Source of the DNA: Thermosynechococcus sp. HN-54
GTDB lineage: Bacteria; Cyanobacteriota; Cyanobacteriia; Thermosynechococcales; Thermosynechococcaceae
NCBI RefSeq assembly: GCF_023650955.1
Contig: NZ_CP098039.1
Span: 2,641,964-2,705,963 of the forward strand
Reading direction: 5' to 3'
DNA: 64,000 nucleotides
The notes below the pieces were generated by a model that saw nothing but the letters and a program-made list of their open reading frames with translations, ran no database searches and had not been told where the DNA came from. This document shows, piece after piece, positions 10,688 to 19,349 of the stretch. A program made the translations under genes and the position numbers. Positions within the stretch are counted from its first letter, which is position 1. Each line of letters starts with the position of its first letter.

Positions 10688-11155
10688 ATGGCAGAAGAAC
10701 TGGTTAAGCCATACAATGGCGATCCCTTTGTGGGGCACCTATCAACGCCCATTTCTGACTCTGGCCTAGTGAAGACGTTTATTGGCAATCTACCCGCCTA
10801 TCGTCAAGGCCTCTCGCCCATTCTACGAGGCTTGGAAGTGGGAATGGCCCATGGCTATTTCCTCATTGGCCCTTGGGTCAAGCTGGGTCCCCTGCGGGAC
10901 TCCGATGTGGCCAACTTGGGCGGTTTAATCTCTGGTATCGCCCTAATTTTGATTGCCACGGCTTGCTTGGCAGCCTATGGTCTAGTCAGTTTTCAAAAGG
11001 GTGGCAGCAGCAGCGATCCCCTGAAAACCAGTGAAGGTTGGAGTCAGTTTACGGCTGGCTTCTTTGTGGGTGCCATGGGTGGTGCCTTTGTTGCTTTCTT
11101 CCTCCTTGAAAACTTTTCTGTTGTCGATGGCATCATGACGGGTCTCTTTAACTAG
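10688..11155 (+). CDS. psaL: Photosystem I subunit XI (PsaL)
   Basis: PsaL is a thylakoid membrane subunit at the core of trimeric photosystem I, where it makes the contacts between monomers and binds chlorophyll and carotenoid. The 155-residue sequence is unmistakable: [53 protein letters not shown], then three hydrophobic helices and the C-terminus [11 protein letters not shown]. It is nearly identical to the T. elongatus protein as I remember it, with a few substitutions. psaI follows 50 bases downstream, the usual cyanobacterial order. A TAGAAT at 10624-10629 is a possible -10 element, with no convincing -35. Confidence 0.98.
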
Positions 11156-11205
11156 AGCCTTTGTCACACTTTGCTTTTGATCACCCAGAAGGAGAACCAC
11201 TGATT

Positions 11206-11322
11206 ATGATGGGATCTTACGCTGCATCCTTTTTGCCTTGGATTTTTATTCCCGTGGTTTGCTGGTTGATGCCCACGGTGGTGATGGGGCTGCTGTTCCT
11301 TTACATCGAAGGAGATGCTTAA
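11206..11322 (+). CDS. psaI: Photosystem I subunit VIII (PsaI)
   Basis: A 38-residue single-helix thylakoid subunit of photosystem I that sits beside PsaL and helps stabilise the trimer. The translation begins [19 protein letters not shown] and ends [11 protein letters not shown] remember GEA at this end in T. elongatus, so this is one of the small differences. The ribosome site AGAAGGAG lies about 10 bases before the ATG. Either of the two adjacent ATG codons could be used. It is co-transcribed with psaL and followed by a terminator. Confidence 0.95.
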   Translation: MMGSYAASFLPWIFIPVVCWLMPTVVMGLLFLYIEGDA

Positions 11323-11359
11323 GCCAAGGGCTAGCTCATCCAGCTAAATGATTGATGGG

Positions 11360-11391
11360 AACTGGTTGGGGAACATCCTAGCCAGTTTTTT
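11360..11391 (+). terminator. Intrinsic terminator of psaL-psaI
   Basis: AACTGG and CCAGTT form the outer stem of a hairpin whose inner part pairs imperfectly. A run of six T residues starts in the second arm. It lies 38 bases after psaI and just before the convergent TPR gene. Confidence 0.7.
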
Positions 11392-11412
11392 GTTAACTAG
11401 GTTGACGGTTGC

Positions 11413-11946
11413 CTAGGCTGCTGCGCCACTGAGCCGTTTTTTCAGGGAATTGACTCGGCGTTGGGCGATCGCATTGTTGGGGTCGTATTTTAGGGTGTGC
11501 TGATAGGCCTCAAGGGCTGGCTGGGGTAAATTTTTCTTCTCATAGGCATGACCGAGGTTATTGGCCGCCGTCACATACGCCGGTTGATTTTTTAGGGCTT
11601 CTTTGTACTGGCGAATGGCCAAGTCATACTGCTCCTGCATGAAGTAGGCATAGCCAAGGGCATTGTAGATGGGGGCGAGGTAGGTTTCGCCTTCGTTTTC
11701 AGCCGCCTTCAGAGCCTTTTGAAACAGGGGAATTGCTTGACTGGCGAGCTTCTTGGTGAGGTAGATGCTGCCGAGTTCAAAGTATTCTTGGGTGGTACCC
11801 GGTTCCTGCTGAAGTTTCCGTTGGAGGCGTGCCAAGGTCGATTCAATACGGCGGGTTTTGAGAATTTGTTTGACCACAAACCAAGCTGAGACGCCCAGTA
11901 AAATAATCAACACACTGAGATAAATAGCGGGTAAGGCATTCTCCAT
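11413..11946 (-). CDS. ycf37: Membrane-anchored TPR protein, Ycf37-like
   Basis: A 177-residue protein with one N-terminal membrane segment (about residues 8-28, IYLSVLIILLGVSAWFVV) followed by tetratricopeptide repeats: TTQEYFELGSIYLTKKLASQ, YNALGYAYFMQEQYDLAIRQ and AANNLGHAYEKKNLPQPALE. This layout and length match Ycf37, a thylakoid protein that supports photosystem I assembly or stability. Its location next to psaL-psaI, although convergent, fits that role. The open frame extends 84 codons upstream, but that extension is low-complexity and overlaps the divergent vWA gene, so ATG at 11946 is chosen. A generic TPR protein is the alternative. Confidence 0.72.
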   Translation of the reverse strand: MENALPAIYLSVLIILLGVSAWFVVKQILKTRRIESTLARLQRKLQQEPGTTQEYFELGSIYLTKKLASQAIPLFQKALKAAENEGETYLAPIYNALGYAYFMQEQYDLAIRQYKEALKNQPAYVTAANNLGHAYEKKNLPQPALEAYQHTLKYDPNNAIAQRRVNSLKKRLSGAAA

Positions 11947-12067
11947 GGTCAGTTTTATCCTCAACGGATTCCTTGCAAATTTAGGCTTTACGCACTTATT
12001 CCTAGGTCTATGATAAACAGAGGTGACCCGCTTCCTCCTAGGAATCTTCGCATTTAGGCCAGCGACT

Positions 12068-13135
12068 ATGAATCCACCTGTGGTTCCCGGCAATCGTCCC
12101 CTCACTCCCCAGCAAAAGGACGGGCTGGCATGGGTTGGGCGTTGGGGGGGGCGGGATGTGGTGCTGGCGATCGATCTCACAGAAAGTGTCGGACTCAATG
12201 ATCCAGGTCGGCTTCACCTGCGGCAAATTATCGAAAAGACTTTAACCAAAGGAGACACCGTTCATATTCTGCCCTTTGCCATGACGGTGCGATCGTCCGT
12301 CGTCTTTGACTACCAAGGGTCTGCGGATATTCCCAAAATTTTAGAAGCAGTGCCCATGAATGCTGGCACCGAGCAGGGCACCGATATTATGTGTGCCGAA
12401 CTCTTTGTCTATCGCTATTTGGCACAACTCAACCAAGACCGCCTCCAGAATCAGCAACCGATCAAAAACCAGTCGGTGATTTGGATTACGGATGCTCCCC
12501 TCAACCTGCCCCAAGGGCAAGCGGATCAGTGGATAGAAGTCCCCAACAGTGTCTGTGGCCTAGCCGATACCCCAGAAGCCCAAGAGCGCAGCCAATGGTT
12601 TGCGGCTCTACCAATGCAGCAGCGCAGTATTCAGCCCGGCAAATTTCAGTTAACGGTTGTGGATGTGCCGGCCACAGTACAGGAATTTTGTACCCCTAGA
12701 CCCGGTGGAGGTGAGGTCTGTCTCGTCAACGCCTACCTCTGGGAACAACTGTGGTGGCAAATCCTACTGGTCGGTGTCTTAGGGATGTTGAGCCTAGGGG
12801 GTGGCCTTTGGTTGACTGCTCGCTGGGTCAGACAGCAAATTCCTTGGTCGGTGACTGTCCAAGTGGGTGATCAAGAGTATCGCTTTGCCCTCAAGCATGG
12901 CCAGAAAATTGGTGTCGGTGGGAGTGTCGCTGGTACGTTCTTGGTGGTGCCCTTGCCCAGTATGGTGGCGATCGCCACCCTTGAACGACGAGATCAAACC
13001 CTTGTCATTCATGCCTTAGAATCAGGAGTTCTAACCTGTGATGGTCAACCCATCTTCGGCTCAATCACCATTCCCAAACACCGTGGCTTTGTCTTACTTG
13101 CATACAAGGATGAAATCATCAGGATAACCCTGTAA
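12068..13135 (+). CDS. Membrane-anchored von Willebrand A protein, first gene of the tubulin-like operon
   Basis: A 355-residue protein with no signal peptide. vWA domain, about residues 28-200: VVLAIDLTES gives a MIDAS loop of form DxTxS (Thr where Ser is usual), NAGTEQGTDI supplies a conserved Thr region, and VIWITDAPLN supplies the last Asp. One strong membrane segment lies at about 236-260 (LLVGVLGMLSLGGGLWL). The last ~95 residues are beta-rich and contain GQKIGVGGSVAGTF and TCDGQPIFGSITIPK, which look like a degenerate FHA-type sandwich; that is inference. ATG at 12068 is chosen over an upstream frame extension that overlaps the divergent gene's promoter. The gene begins a four-gene unit running to 20021. 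Function unknown. Confidence 0.75.
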   Translation: MNPPVVPGNRPLTPQQKDGLAWVGRWGGRDVVLAIDLTESVGLNDPGRLHLRQIIEKTLTKGDTVHILPFAMTVRSSVVFDYQGSADIPKILEAVPMNAGTEQGTDIMCAELFVYRYLAQLNQDRLQNQQPIKNQSVIWITDAPLNLPQGQADQWIEVPNSVCGLADTPEAQERSQWFAALPMQQRSIQPGKFQLTVVDVPATVQEFCTPRPGGGEVCLVNAYLWEQLWWQILLVGVLGMLSLGGGLWLTARWVRQQIPWSVTVQVGDQEYRFALKHGQKIGVGGSVAGTFLVVPLPSMVAIATLERRDQTLVIHALESGVLTCDGQPIFGSITIPKHRGFVLLAYKDEIIRITL

Positions 13136-13186
13136 GGTGATTTCTTAAGTTTTCTTTCGTTTAACAGCAGACTCATAGGGGGCTGG

Positions 13187-14667
13187 ATGTTTACCACAGA
13201 TGCCGCAGAAAACAATCATTTGACCGTTATGCCCGTTATCTGTGTGGGGCTAGGGGGCACTGGGCGAGATGTTCTGGTACGTATTCGCCAAAATATCATT
13301 GAAGAATTTGGTTCCTTGGCGGAGCTACCGATCATTAGCTTTGTCCAGATTGATACCGATCGCGGGGGTCCCATTCCCAGTTACCGAGGCCAAAGCATTG
13401 AATTTACTCCCGCCGAGGAAGTGCATATCCGCGTTTCCCTCAACGAAGTCAATGAATTTAAGCAGAACTACGAACGGCGCAAAAAAAATACTTATGTGCA
13501 AAATCCCGACGACCATATCCTTGAATGGTTTCCCGATCAACTGATTCGCAACCTCAGCGCCATTGAGCAGGGAGCAGGCGCCGTGCGGGCGGTGGGTCGC
13601 TTTGCCCTCTTCAAAAACTACAATCAGGTGGTCACAGCCTTGAACTTAGCCCATGGCCGTGTGGCCGGTGCCAATACGAGTGCCCTGATTGCCCGTGGCA
13701 TCGAAGTCATGCCGGGGTTACGGGTCTTTGTAGCGGGATCCCTGTGCGGCGGTACGGGTAGCGGCATGTTTCTCGACATCGGCTACATTTTGCGACGACT
13801 CTTTGCTGCAACTGTGCCCAACTTTGAAACCTACGGCTACTTTGTCGTCAGCCCTGATCTCTACGGTGGCAACGATGTCGTCAAGGCCAACTGCTACGCT
13901 GCCCTTAAGGAACTGGACTATTACACCCGCAAGGGCACCATTTTTGATGCCCAATACCCCGGCGAACGCCGTCTAGAGGAATCGCGCTCGCCCTACGACT
14001 ACACCTACTTGATGTCCAACGCCACCCCCGGCGGCACATTCATCATTCCACCAACGGATGCCAACGCCAAGGGGAAAATTACCAACACCATTGCTCAGAA
14101 AATTTGCCTCTTTTTAAGTAGCAGTGCCACCGCTGCCGCCGCCATTTCTGCCCGTGACAATTTACGTGCTATTGACGCCACCGAAGAATACGACAGACAC
14201 CCGCGTCCGAATCGCCAGCGCTACATGACCACTGGGCTGGCGAGCATTTACTTCCCCCAAGACAAGATTAATTTGCTGGCCGGCAACCAAATTAAAATTC
14301 AAGTGTTACAGTTCTGGAAAAATGGTCTTGGTCAAGCCCCCAGTAATAGCCAAATGCAACAGTTCTATACCAGTCAATTTGACTGGGGGACGGATGATCT
14401 AGGGCAACTGCTGAAACAACGGTTAGAAAAAGTCCCCGTGCAGGGGGGAACAGTGAGTAGCAATTTAGAGGGCTGGCGCAACAGCCAATACAGCCAGATT
14501 GGTGCAGCCCAATCCCGTGGGCAACAAGATATGTTGAAAACGCAGTTTCCCCAGAATGCAATGGCATTGCTGAACTATGTGCGCCCTGCGGACAACAGCA
14601 AAGAACGGGGAGTTTGGCTCACACCAATTGTTGAGCAGACGTCAGACGTAACCAATGACATCAAAGC
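13187..14667 (+). pseudogene. Tubulin/FtsZ-like GTPase, 5' part, interrupted by an insertion sequence
   Basis: This encodes residues 1-494 of a protein that would be 1069 residues without the insertion. Near the start is a glycine loop (ICVGLGGTGRDVLVRIRQ, about residues 18-35). CGGTGSG at residues 187-193 is the tubulin/FtsZ signature loop that contacts GTP phosphates. The family is the large prokaryotic Tubulin_2 group, distinct from cell-division FtsZ. In the present sequence the frame runs six codons past the junction (ARSVER) to a stop in the element, so a 499-residue truncated protein containing the GTP-binding domain could still be made. The gap to the vWA gene is 51 bases. Whether any function survives is unknown. 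Confidence 0.85.
14659..14667 (+). repeat. Left target-site duplication of the IS4-type element
   Basis: CATCAAAGC directly precedes the left inverted repeat and recurs at 15757-15765. Nine bases is in the range for IS4-family elements. Confidence 0.9.
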
Positions 14668-15756
14668 CAGAAGTGTTGAAAGATAGTTTAAGAGGCTAGA
14701 AAAAAGGGAAGAAATGTCGTATTCTTCCCTCAAAAGAAGAAAAATTAATCAGCTTACTATGGCATCTTTTTCAGTTCTTGTCAAGTCTATTCTCAAGCAG
14801 CTCAGCCCTTGCGACTACCCCGTCCTCAACTCTCAATTGTTCTTCAAAATCTGGTTGACCTACATTCTCGACCAAGGATTAACCAGCATGAGAGCCTTAT
14901 TTTATCGCTTGAATCATTCGGGGATTACAGTGGATATGTCCACGTTTTCCAAGGCGAACAAAACTCGAACAACCACCTTATTTGAGAGGATTTACACTCA
15001 TCTCATGTCTCAAGCTCGCAAGAGACATCGTTGTTCAAGTCTGATGCTGTTTCCTATTGATTCAACCGTCATTACCCTGACGAGTAAGCTCTTTTGGTTC
15101 TACAAATACCATCAAGTGAAGTTAATTACAGGATTTGATTTAACAGAGAACATCCTGGGTAAGGCAGTAGTCTCTTTTGGGGAGAGACATGACCTAAGCT
15201 TTCAAGACGAGATTTTAGAAATGATCCCTGAGAATGCCGTTGCCATCATGGATAGAGGGTTTGCGAGTTGGAGATTTTTAGAGCGGCTGAGTGAGAGGAA
15301 GTGTTTATTTGTTGTGCGTATCAAGAATAACATGAGAATGAAGCTCAATCATGAGAGATACCGAGTGGTTCAATTTTTTGATGAGCATGGAACAGAGTTT
15401 CGTATTGCGACGAATCTAATGCATCTAAGTGATGAGGAAGTGAGTGAGCTGTATCGGCATCGGTGGGGGATTGAGAACTTATGGAAGTTTCTAAAGATGC
15501 ATTTATCATTAGACAAGCTGATTACGAAGAGTTTGAATGGGGTGATAAATCAGATTTATATGGTTTTGATTGGGTACTTAATTTTAGAGCTAATGGAGAT
15601 ACCTGAATACTTTGGCAGGAAGCTATTAGACAAATTGCGATATTTGCAACTGGAACTGAGTCGCCGCTGCTCGATAGTGCATTGGAGCTTTGATTGGCAG
15701 CCAGAGCTACTTGTCACTTAGGATGTTAAGTTTTGTTGCAGAATTCAACACTTCTG
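14668..15756 (+). mobile_element. Complete IS4-family insertion sequence, 1089 bp
   Basis: The ends are perfect 13-bp inverted repeats: CAGAAGTGTTGAA at 14668-14680 and its complement at 15744-15756. They are flanked by the 9-bp direct repeat CATCAAAGC. One transposase gene fills the element. Base composition is clearly more AT-rich than the flanking genes. The intact ends, intact transposase and perfect duplication point to a recent insertion. A second, decayed copy of the right end lies at 49848-50046. Confidence 0.93.
14714..15721 (+). CDS. IS4-family DDE transposase
   Basis: A 335-residue transposase. Catalytic motifs are visible: FPIDSTVITL (first Asp), IMDRGFASW (second Asp, DRG type), and YRHRWGIENLWKFLK, which matches the Y-(2)-R-(3)-E-(6)-K signature exactly and carries the catalytic Glu. 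No frameshift or internal stop is seen, so it is probably active. It lies in the same direction as the interrupted operon, 46 bases inside the left end of the element and 35 bases from the right end. Codon use is AT-rich compared with its surroundings, as expected of transferred DNA. Confidence 0.93.
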   Translation: MSYSSLKRRKINQLTMASFSVLVKSILKQLSPCDYPVLNSQLFFKIWLTYILDQGLTSMRALFYRLNHSGITVDMSTFSKANKTRTTTLFERIYTHLMSQARKRHRCSSLMLFPIDSTVITLTSKLFWFYKYHQVKLITGFDLTENILGKAVVSFGERHDLSFQDEILEMIPENAVAIMDRGFASWRFLERLSERKCLFVVRIKNNMRMKLNHERYRVVQFFDEHGTEFRIATNLMHLSDEEVSELYRHRWGIENLWKFLKMHLSLDKLITKSLNGVINQIYMVLIGYLILELMEIPEYFGRKLLDKLRYLQLELSRRCSIVHWSFDWQPELLVT

Positions 15757-15765
15757 CATCAAAGC
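15757..15765 (+). repeat. Right target-site duplication of the IS4-type element
   Basis: Second copy of CATCAAAGC, directly after the right inverted repeat. Joining it to the bases before 14668 restores the tubulin-like frame. Confidence 0.9.
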
Positions 15766-17494
15766 CAGTATTGAAAAATTTCTAGAGCAAATCCTGCAAC
15801 CAGATCACCAATTCTTTGGCCTCGATAATGCCATTAACTGGCTACAGGAACTCAAGACCAACTTCGAGCGCGTCCGTGCTCAATACGAGGCGAATCGTCC
15901 CCAAAATGCGGATGCAGAACTGCGCAATATCACCACCCAACTGCAAAATGAGGTGCAGGCCATTCAGGGGCAATTTCTTCCCTTTGGCAAAACGACAAAA
16001 ATTCAAACTGCGTTTCGGGTGGCTGTAGATCAGGTGCTGACCCTTGCTCGCCAAAACTACCAATCGCAGGTGAGTCGTCAAGTGCGGGTGGCTACAGAAG
16101 ACCTGATTGCTTTTACGAATCAAAAAATTGCCCAGTTGGTGCAGTTACGCAACTTTATCCAAGAAAATATCCTCGTATTGCAACGGCGGGGTGAAAAGCT
16201 GTCGGAAGTCAACGTCCAAGAGCGGATTGGCTTGCCCATTGTCAATCCCCAAGACACCGAAAATGCGATTAATGCGGTGTTGCCCCCCAAGGAAGGAGAG
16301 CGGCGCTTGGCTCTCGAACAGCTGTCTACTGAGGTGATTCAAAAGGCAGTGGTGGTGAGCACAGACATGCCACCGAGTTTAGAACGCTTCCTAAAACCCC
16401 AGTTTGCACCGGCGGAAATTCCCCCCGCCCTTGATCAAGTGGTGGATAGACGAATTTCGACACTGATGCTGGCACTGCGGGGATCGGCAATTCAACGTTT
16501 TATGGAAATGGGCAGCCGTGAGCAGTTAATTGCCTACTTAACGTCACTGAAAAACCAGTCGGATATTCTCCTGCCTTTGAATCTCAATGACGGCTATTTT
16601 AACAATGCTCCCCATAAGCGAACGTTCTTCATTGCCTACCACCAACCCCCCATAGAAGATCCCTATGTTCAAGCCTTTACCCAACTGCTCACGGAAACAG
16701 GACTACTGGGAAAGGCTCAACGGGTGCAATTGCCGGCGTCGGAACAGCATCAAGTGATTTTCATGACGGAGTATGCTGGCTTTCCCCTGCGGTTGATCAA
16801 TGATTTGACGGCGAAAAATTTTCAGTATGCCTACGAAAACCGAGGCGAAGCGGGCAATTTTGACGCCCTGCATACCAATAAAACCATTACGCTCACAGAT
16901 ATTTTGCCGCCACCGCCAGAAGTAGTGCGGGAAGTGCAGGAGTTGTTCTTCAAGTGCCTTGGCTTGAAAATGTTTGCCCTAGAGGGCGATAACCTTGTCT
17001 TTGATCCTAAAAACAAGGGCAAGAAAATTACCTTTGGTAATGATTGGTCAGCCGTTATTGATCAACTGACTTGGGTACAAATCCGCAACCAAGATCAGCG
17101 CACCACAACATTAACGGATGTTCTTCGCCAACAACTGGATGGGGTAATTGAGTTTCTAGTGAGTAATCAAGCCGAGTGGGGCAGCAGCTATCGCCCACAT
17201 GTGATGGCACTCATTGAGGAAATTCGCGTTTATCCACCCGATCACATTAACTTTGCCATGGTGCCGATCGTGGCGGGGACAGAGATTCAAGGCCTCACTG
17301 GGATTGCCCAAAAGGGAATTCTTGAAGAGTTAATTGAGGAACTGGACAAACGTATTAAGGAGCGCTGGGGCAAATCTAACTCAGGCACAACCAAGGCGGA
17401 TGCCACGATAAAGACGGATCATTTACTGAATCAGTCGCCCCCGCGGGATAACGAAGAGGTTGACTCAACAGCGGGCAAGGATCAACCCCAGTAA
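15766..17494 (+). pseudogene. Tubulin/FtsZ-like GTPase, 3' part, separated by the insertion sequence
   Basis: Continuation of the gene that starts at 13187: 575 residues (495-1069 of the restored protein), beginning ASIEKFLEQILQPDHQF across the junction, with an uninterrupted frame to 17494. The first ~170 residues are charged and probably helical (ELRNITTQLQNEVQAIQGQF). The remainder is mixed alpha/beta and includes PHKRTFFIAYHQPPIEDPYV and VIFMTEYAGFPLRLINDL. The C-terminus is polar and likely disordered. I recognise no enzyme motif here. It could be expressed only from an internal start (for example GTG at 15953) or from a promoter in the element. The MotA-like gene follows after 21 bases. 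Confidence 0.85.
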
Positions 17495-17515
17495 CTTATT
17501 TCTAAGGTAAAAACA

Positions 17516-19339
17516 ATGGAGCTGTTGAATTTGTTTTTGGCAGAGCTGGAGGGATCGCGGATCCTTCAAGTATTTGTTGGCTTTCCGATTGCGATCGCCC
17601 TCCTAAGTGCTGTCCTGCGGTGGTCCCTTTTTTCTCGGTTAATGTACTTTATCCGCTGGGATTGGGCTGTTGCCAGTCAAACCTCCCAAGCGCCGATTCT
17701 CATTCAGAATCTACGGCAGCGGATGACGCGCTGTTTAGAAAGGTACGACGAGATCAACACGGTTGCCTTGGTGGACTACACGCTTGCCCAAGAACGCTTG
17801 TGGGGCATGTCCCTGGAGCAAGTCGAGTACCTGACGCGAGTGACCCCCAATTTCCTGATTTCGATTGGGTTGTTGGGGACGTTCTTGGGAATTACAGTCA
17901 ACGTTTACAGCATCATGAACAATCTATCAACGGTCACTAGCCTGCCAGTGGCGAATGTTAGCTCCTCGGCAGACCTGATGCAGCAATTGGTCACTCAGTT
18001 CCGTGATCCGCTGCGGGGGATGGCGTTGGCCTTTGTGTCCAGTTTGGTCAGCTTGGCGTTGGGAATTGTCTTGACATTTATCAATTCTGTTTGGAATACA
18101 ACACTGGTACGGCGGCACTTTTTTACGGCAGTGGAACTGTATTTGGAGCATGAACTCGCTAGCGAACAGCGTAATCCCACGGGGCGGTTGATTCAATCCA
18201 TTGATCGCAACTTTACTGTTTTTTTAGAGAATTTTCATGAGACCGTCACTAAGGCAATTGAAGAACCCCTAGAGCGGGAATTGGCCAATCTTAGGCAAAT
18301 GCACAGCAGGAGTATTGAGCTAGCAGAGAGAGTCTTTGCCAAAATTGACAACGCCGCGGGCAATCTTGTTGCTGGGGCAAATATCTTTCAGACAGCAGTG
18401 CGGACACTGGAAAATAGCCAGTTTATGGAGAAGTTTAGTACGGCAACACAGCAACTAGCGCAGTTTATTGACCAGTTCACGGAAGCGGGGGCGCGATCGC
18501 AAGAACTGAATAGTCAAGTGATTGCCCTGACCAGCAAAGTTTCAGAAACCCTAGAGCGGGTCAATCGCACTTACGTGAATTTTGAGGAAATTGCCAGCAA
18601 TCTAAGCACAACCACGAACACCTTTAGACATATTCACGACATCGTTCTCGGCTTGGTCAACCAAATTGAGCAGGTGAATCGCCAAGTGGCACAGAAGTCC
18701 ACGGAACTGGCACAAGTCACGGATCAACTGACGGAATTGCTGGCGATCGCCGAAGAGTCACAGGACACCCTCAGCCAAAACCAACAGGAACTCATAACGA
18801 TGCTGCGCTCCATGGAACGGCTCAGCAGCGATGTTGGCCAACACCTCCTCCAAGGGAACGAAGAACTGCGGCAGGTGCGTTTTGGGGTCAGCAAGTTTTG
18901 CACAGAAGTGTCCAATATTATTGAGCAGAACGAAACCAATCAAGAGCAGTTACTGAGTATTTTGAAAAAGAGTACCTCCTATGTCGAAGAACTGAGTACA
19001 GCCGCGACCCAAATTGCCCGTGTCACAGAGCAGTTGGATCGGCAATACAAATCCCTCACAGACCAGTTAACAACTCTCAGAAATAGCTTTGAAAATTATC
19101 GCAAGCAACGCTCCACAAGCGATGGCGATCGCCAGAGTCAGATCAAAGCCCTTGAGAAGCGTCTAGAGCAAGTCACGAATCAAATTACCCAAGTGGTCAA
19201 CGAGCAGTTAAGTCAATTGAAGAAACAAAGCCAAGACTCTAGCCAATCAATGACCAAAGCCGTTCAATCCCTTGAGCAGATCAATCGTAACTTAGTGACT
19301 CTCTCCCAAAAAATCGCACCCGTCCCCACTCAAACTTAG
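17516..19339 (+). CDS. MotA/TolQ/ExbB-like channel subunit with a long coiled-coil tail (ZorA-like)
   Basis: A 607-residue protein. Hydrophobic segments at about residues 14-38, 108-132 (FLISIGLLGTFLGITVNVYS) and 165-190 (MALAFVSSLVSLALGIVL) form the MotA/TolQ proton-channel core; the GLLGTFLGIT block is typical of the superfamily. From about residue 210 to the end, roughly 390 residues are heptad-like and rich in Gln, Glu, Ser and Thr (SQVIALTSKVSETLERVN and many similar), predicting a very long cytoplasmic coiled coil. This matches the shape of ZorA of the Zorya defence system. It lies 21 bases after the tubulin-like gene and 10 bases before its OmpA-like partner. Role inferred: ion-driven membrane motor or signal transducer. 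Confidence 0.82.
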   Translation: MELLNLFLAELEGSRILQVFVGFPIAIALLSAVLRWSLFSRLMYFIRWDWAVASQTSQAPILIQNLRQRMTRCLERYDEINTVALVDYTLAQERLWGMSLEQVEYLTRVTPNFLISIGLLGTFLGITVNVYSIMNNLSTVTSLPVANVSSSADLMQQLVTQFRDPLRGMALAFVSSLVSLALGIVLTFINSVWNTTLVRRHFFTAVELYLEHELASEQRNPTGRLIQSIDRNFTVFLENFHETVTKAIEEPLERELANLRQMHSRSIELAERVFAKIDNAAGNLVAGANIFQTAVRTLENSQFMEKFSTATQQLAQFIDQFTEAGARSQELNSQVIALTSKVSETLERVNRTYVNFEEIASNLSTTTNTFRHIHDIVLGLVNQIEQVNRQVAQKSTELAQVTDQLTELLAIAEESQDTLSQNQQELITMLRSMERLSSDVGQHLLQGNEELRQVRFGVSKFCTEVSNIIEQNETNQEQLLSILKKSTSYVEELSTAATQIARVTEQLDRQYKSLTDQLTTLRNSFENYRKQRSTSDGDRQSQIKALEKRLEQVTNQITQVVNEQLSQLKKQSQDSSQSMTKAVQSLEQINRNLVTLSQKIAPVPTQT

Positions 19340-19349
19340 GTCATCGTTT

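Noticed and set aside
11947..12198. 84-codon upstream extension of the TPR gene frame
   Set aside because: The extension has no membrane or TPR character, overlaps the divergent vWA gene and its promoter region, and a good ATG with a hydrophobic start lies at 11946.
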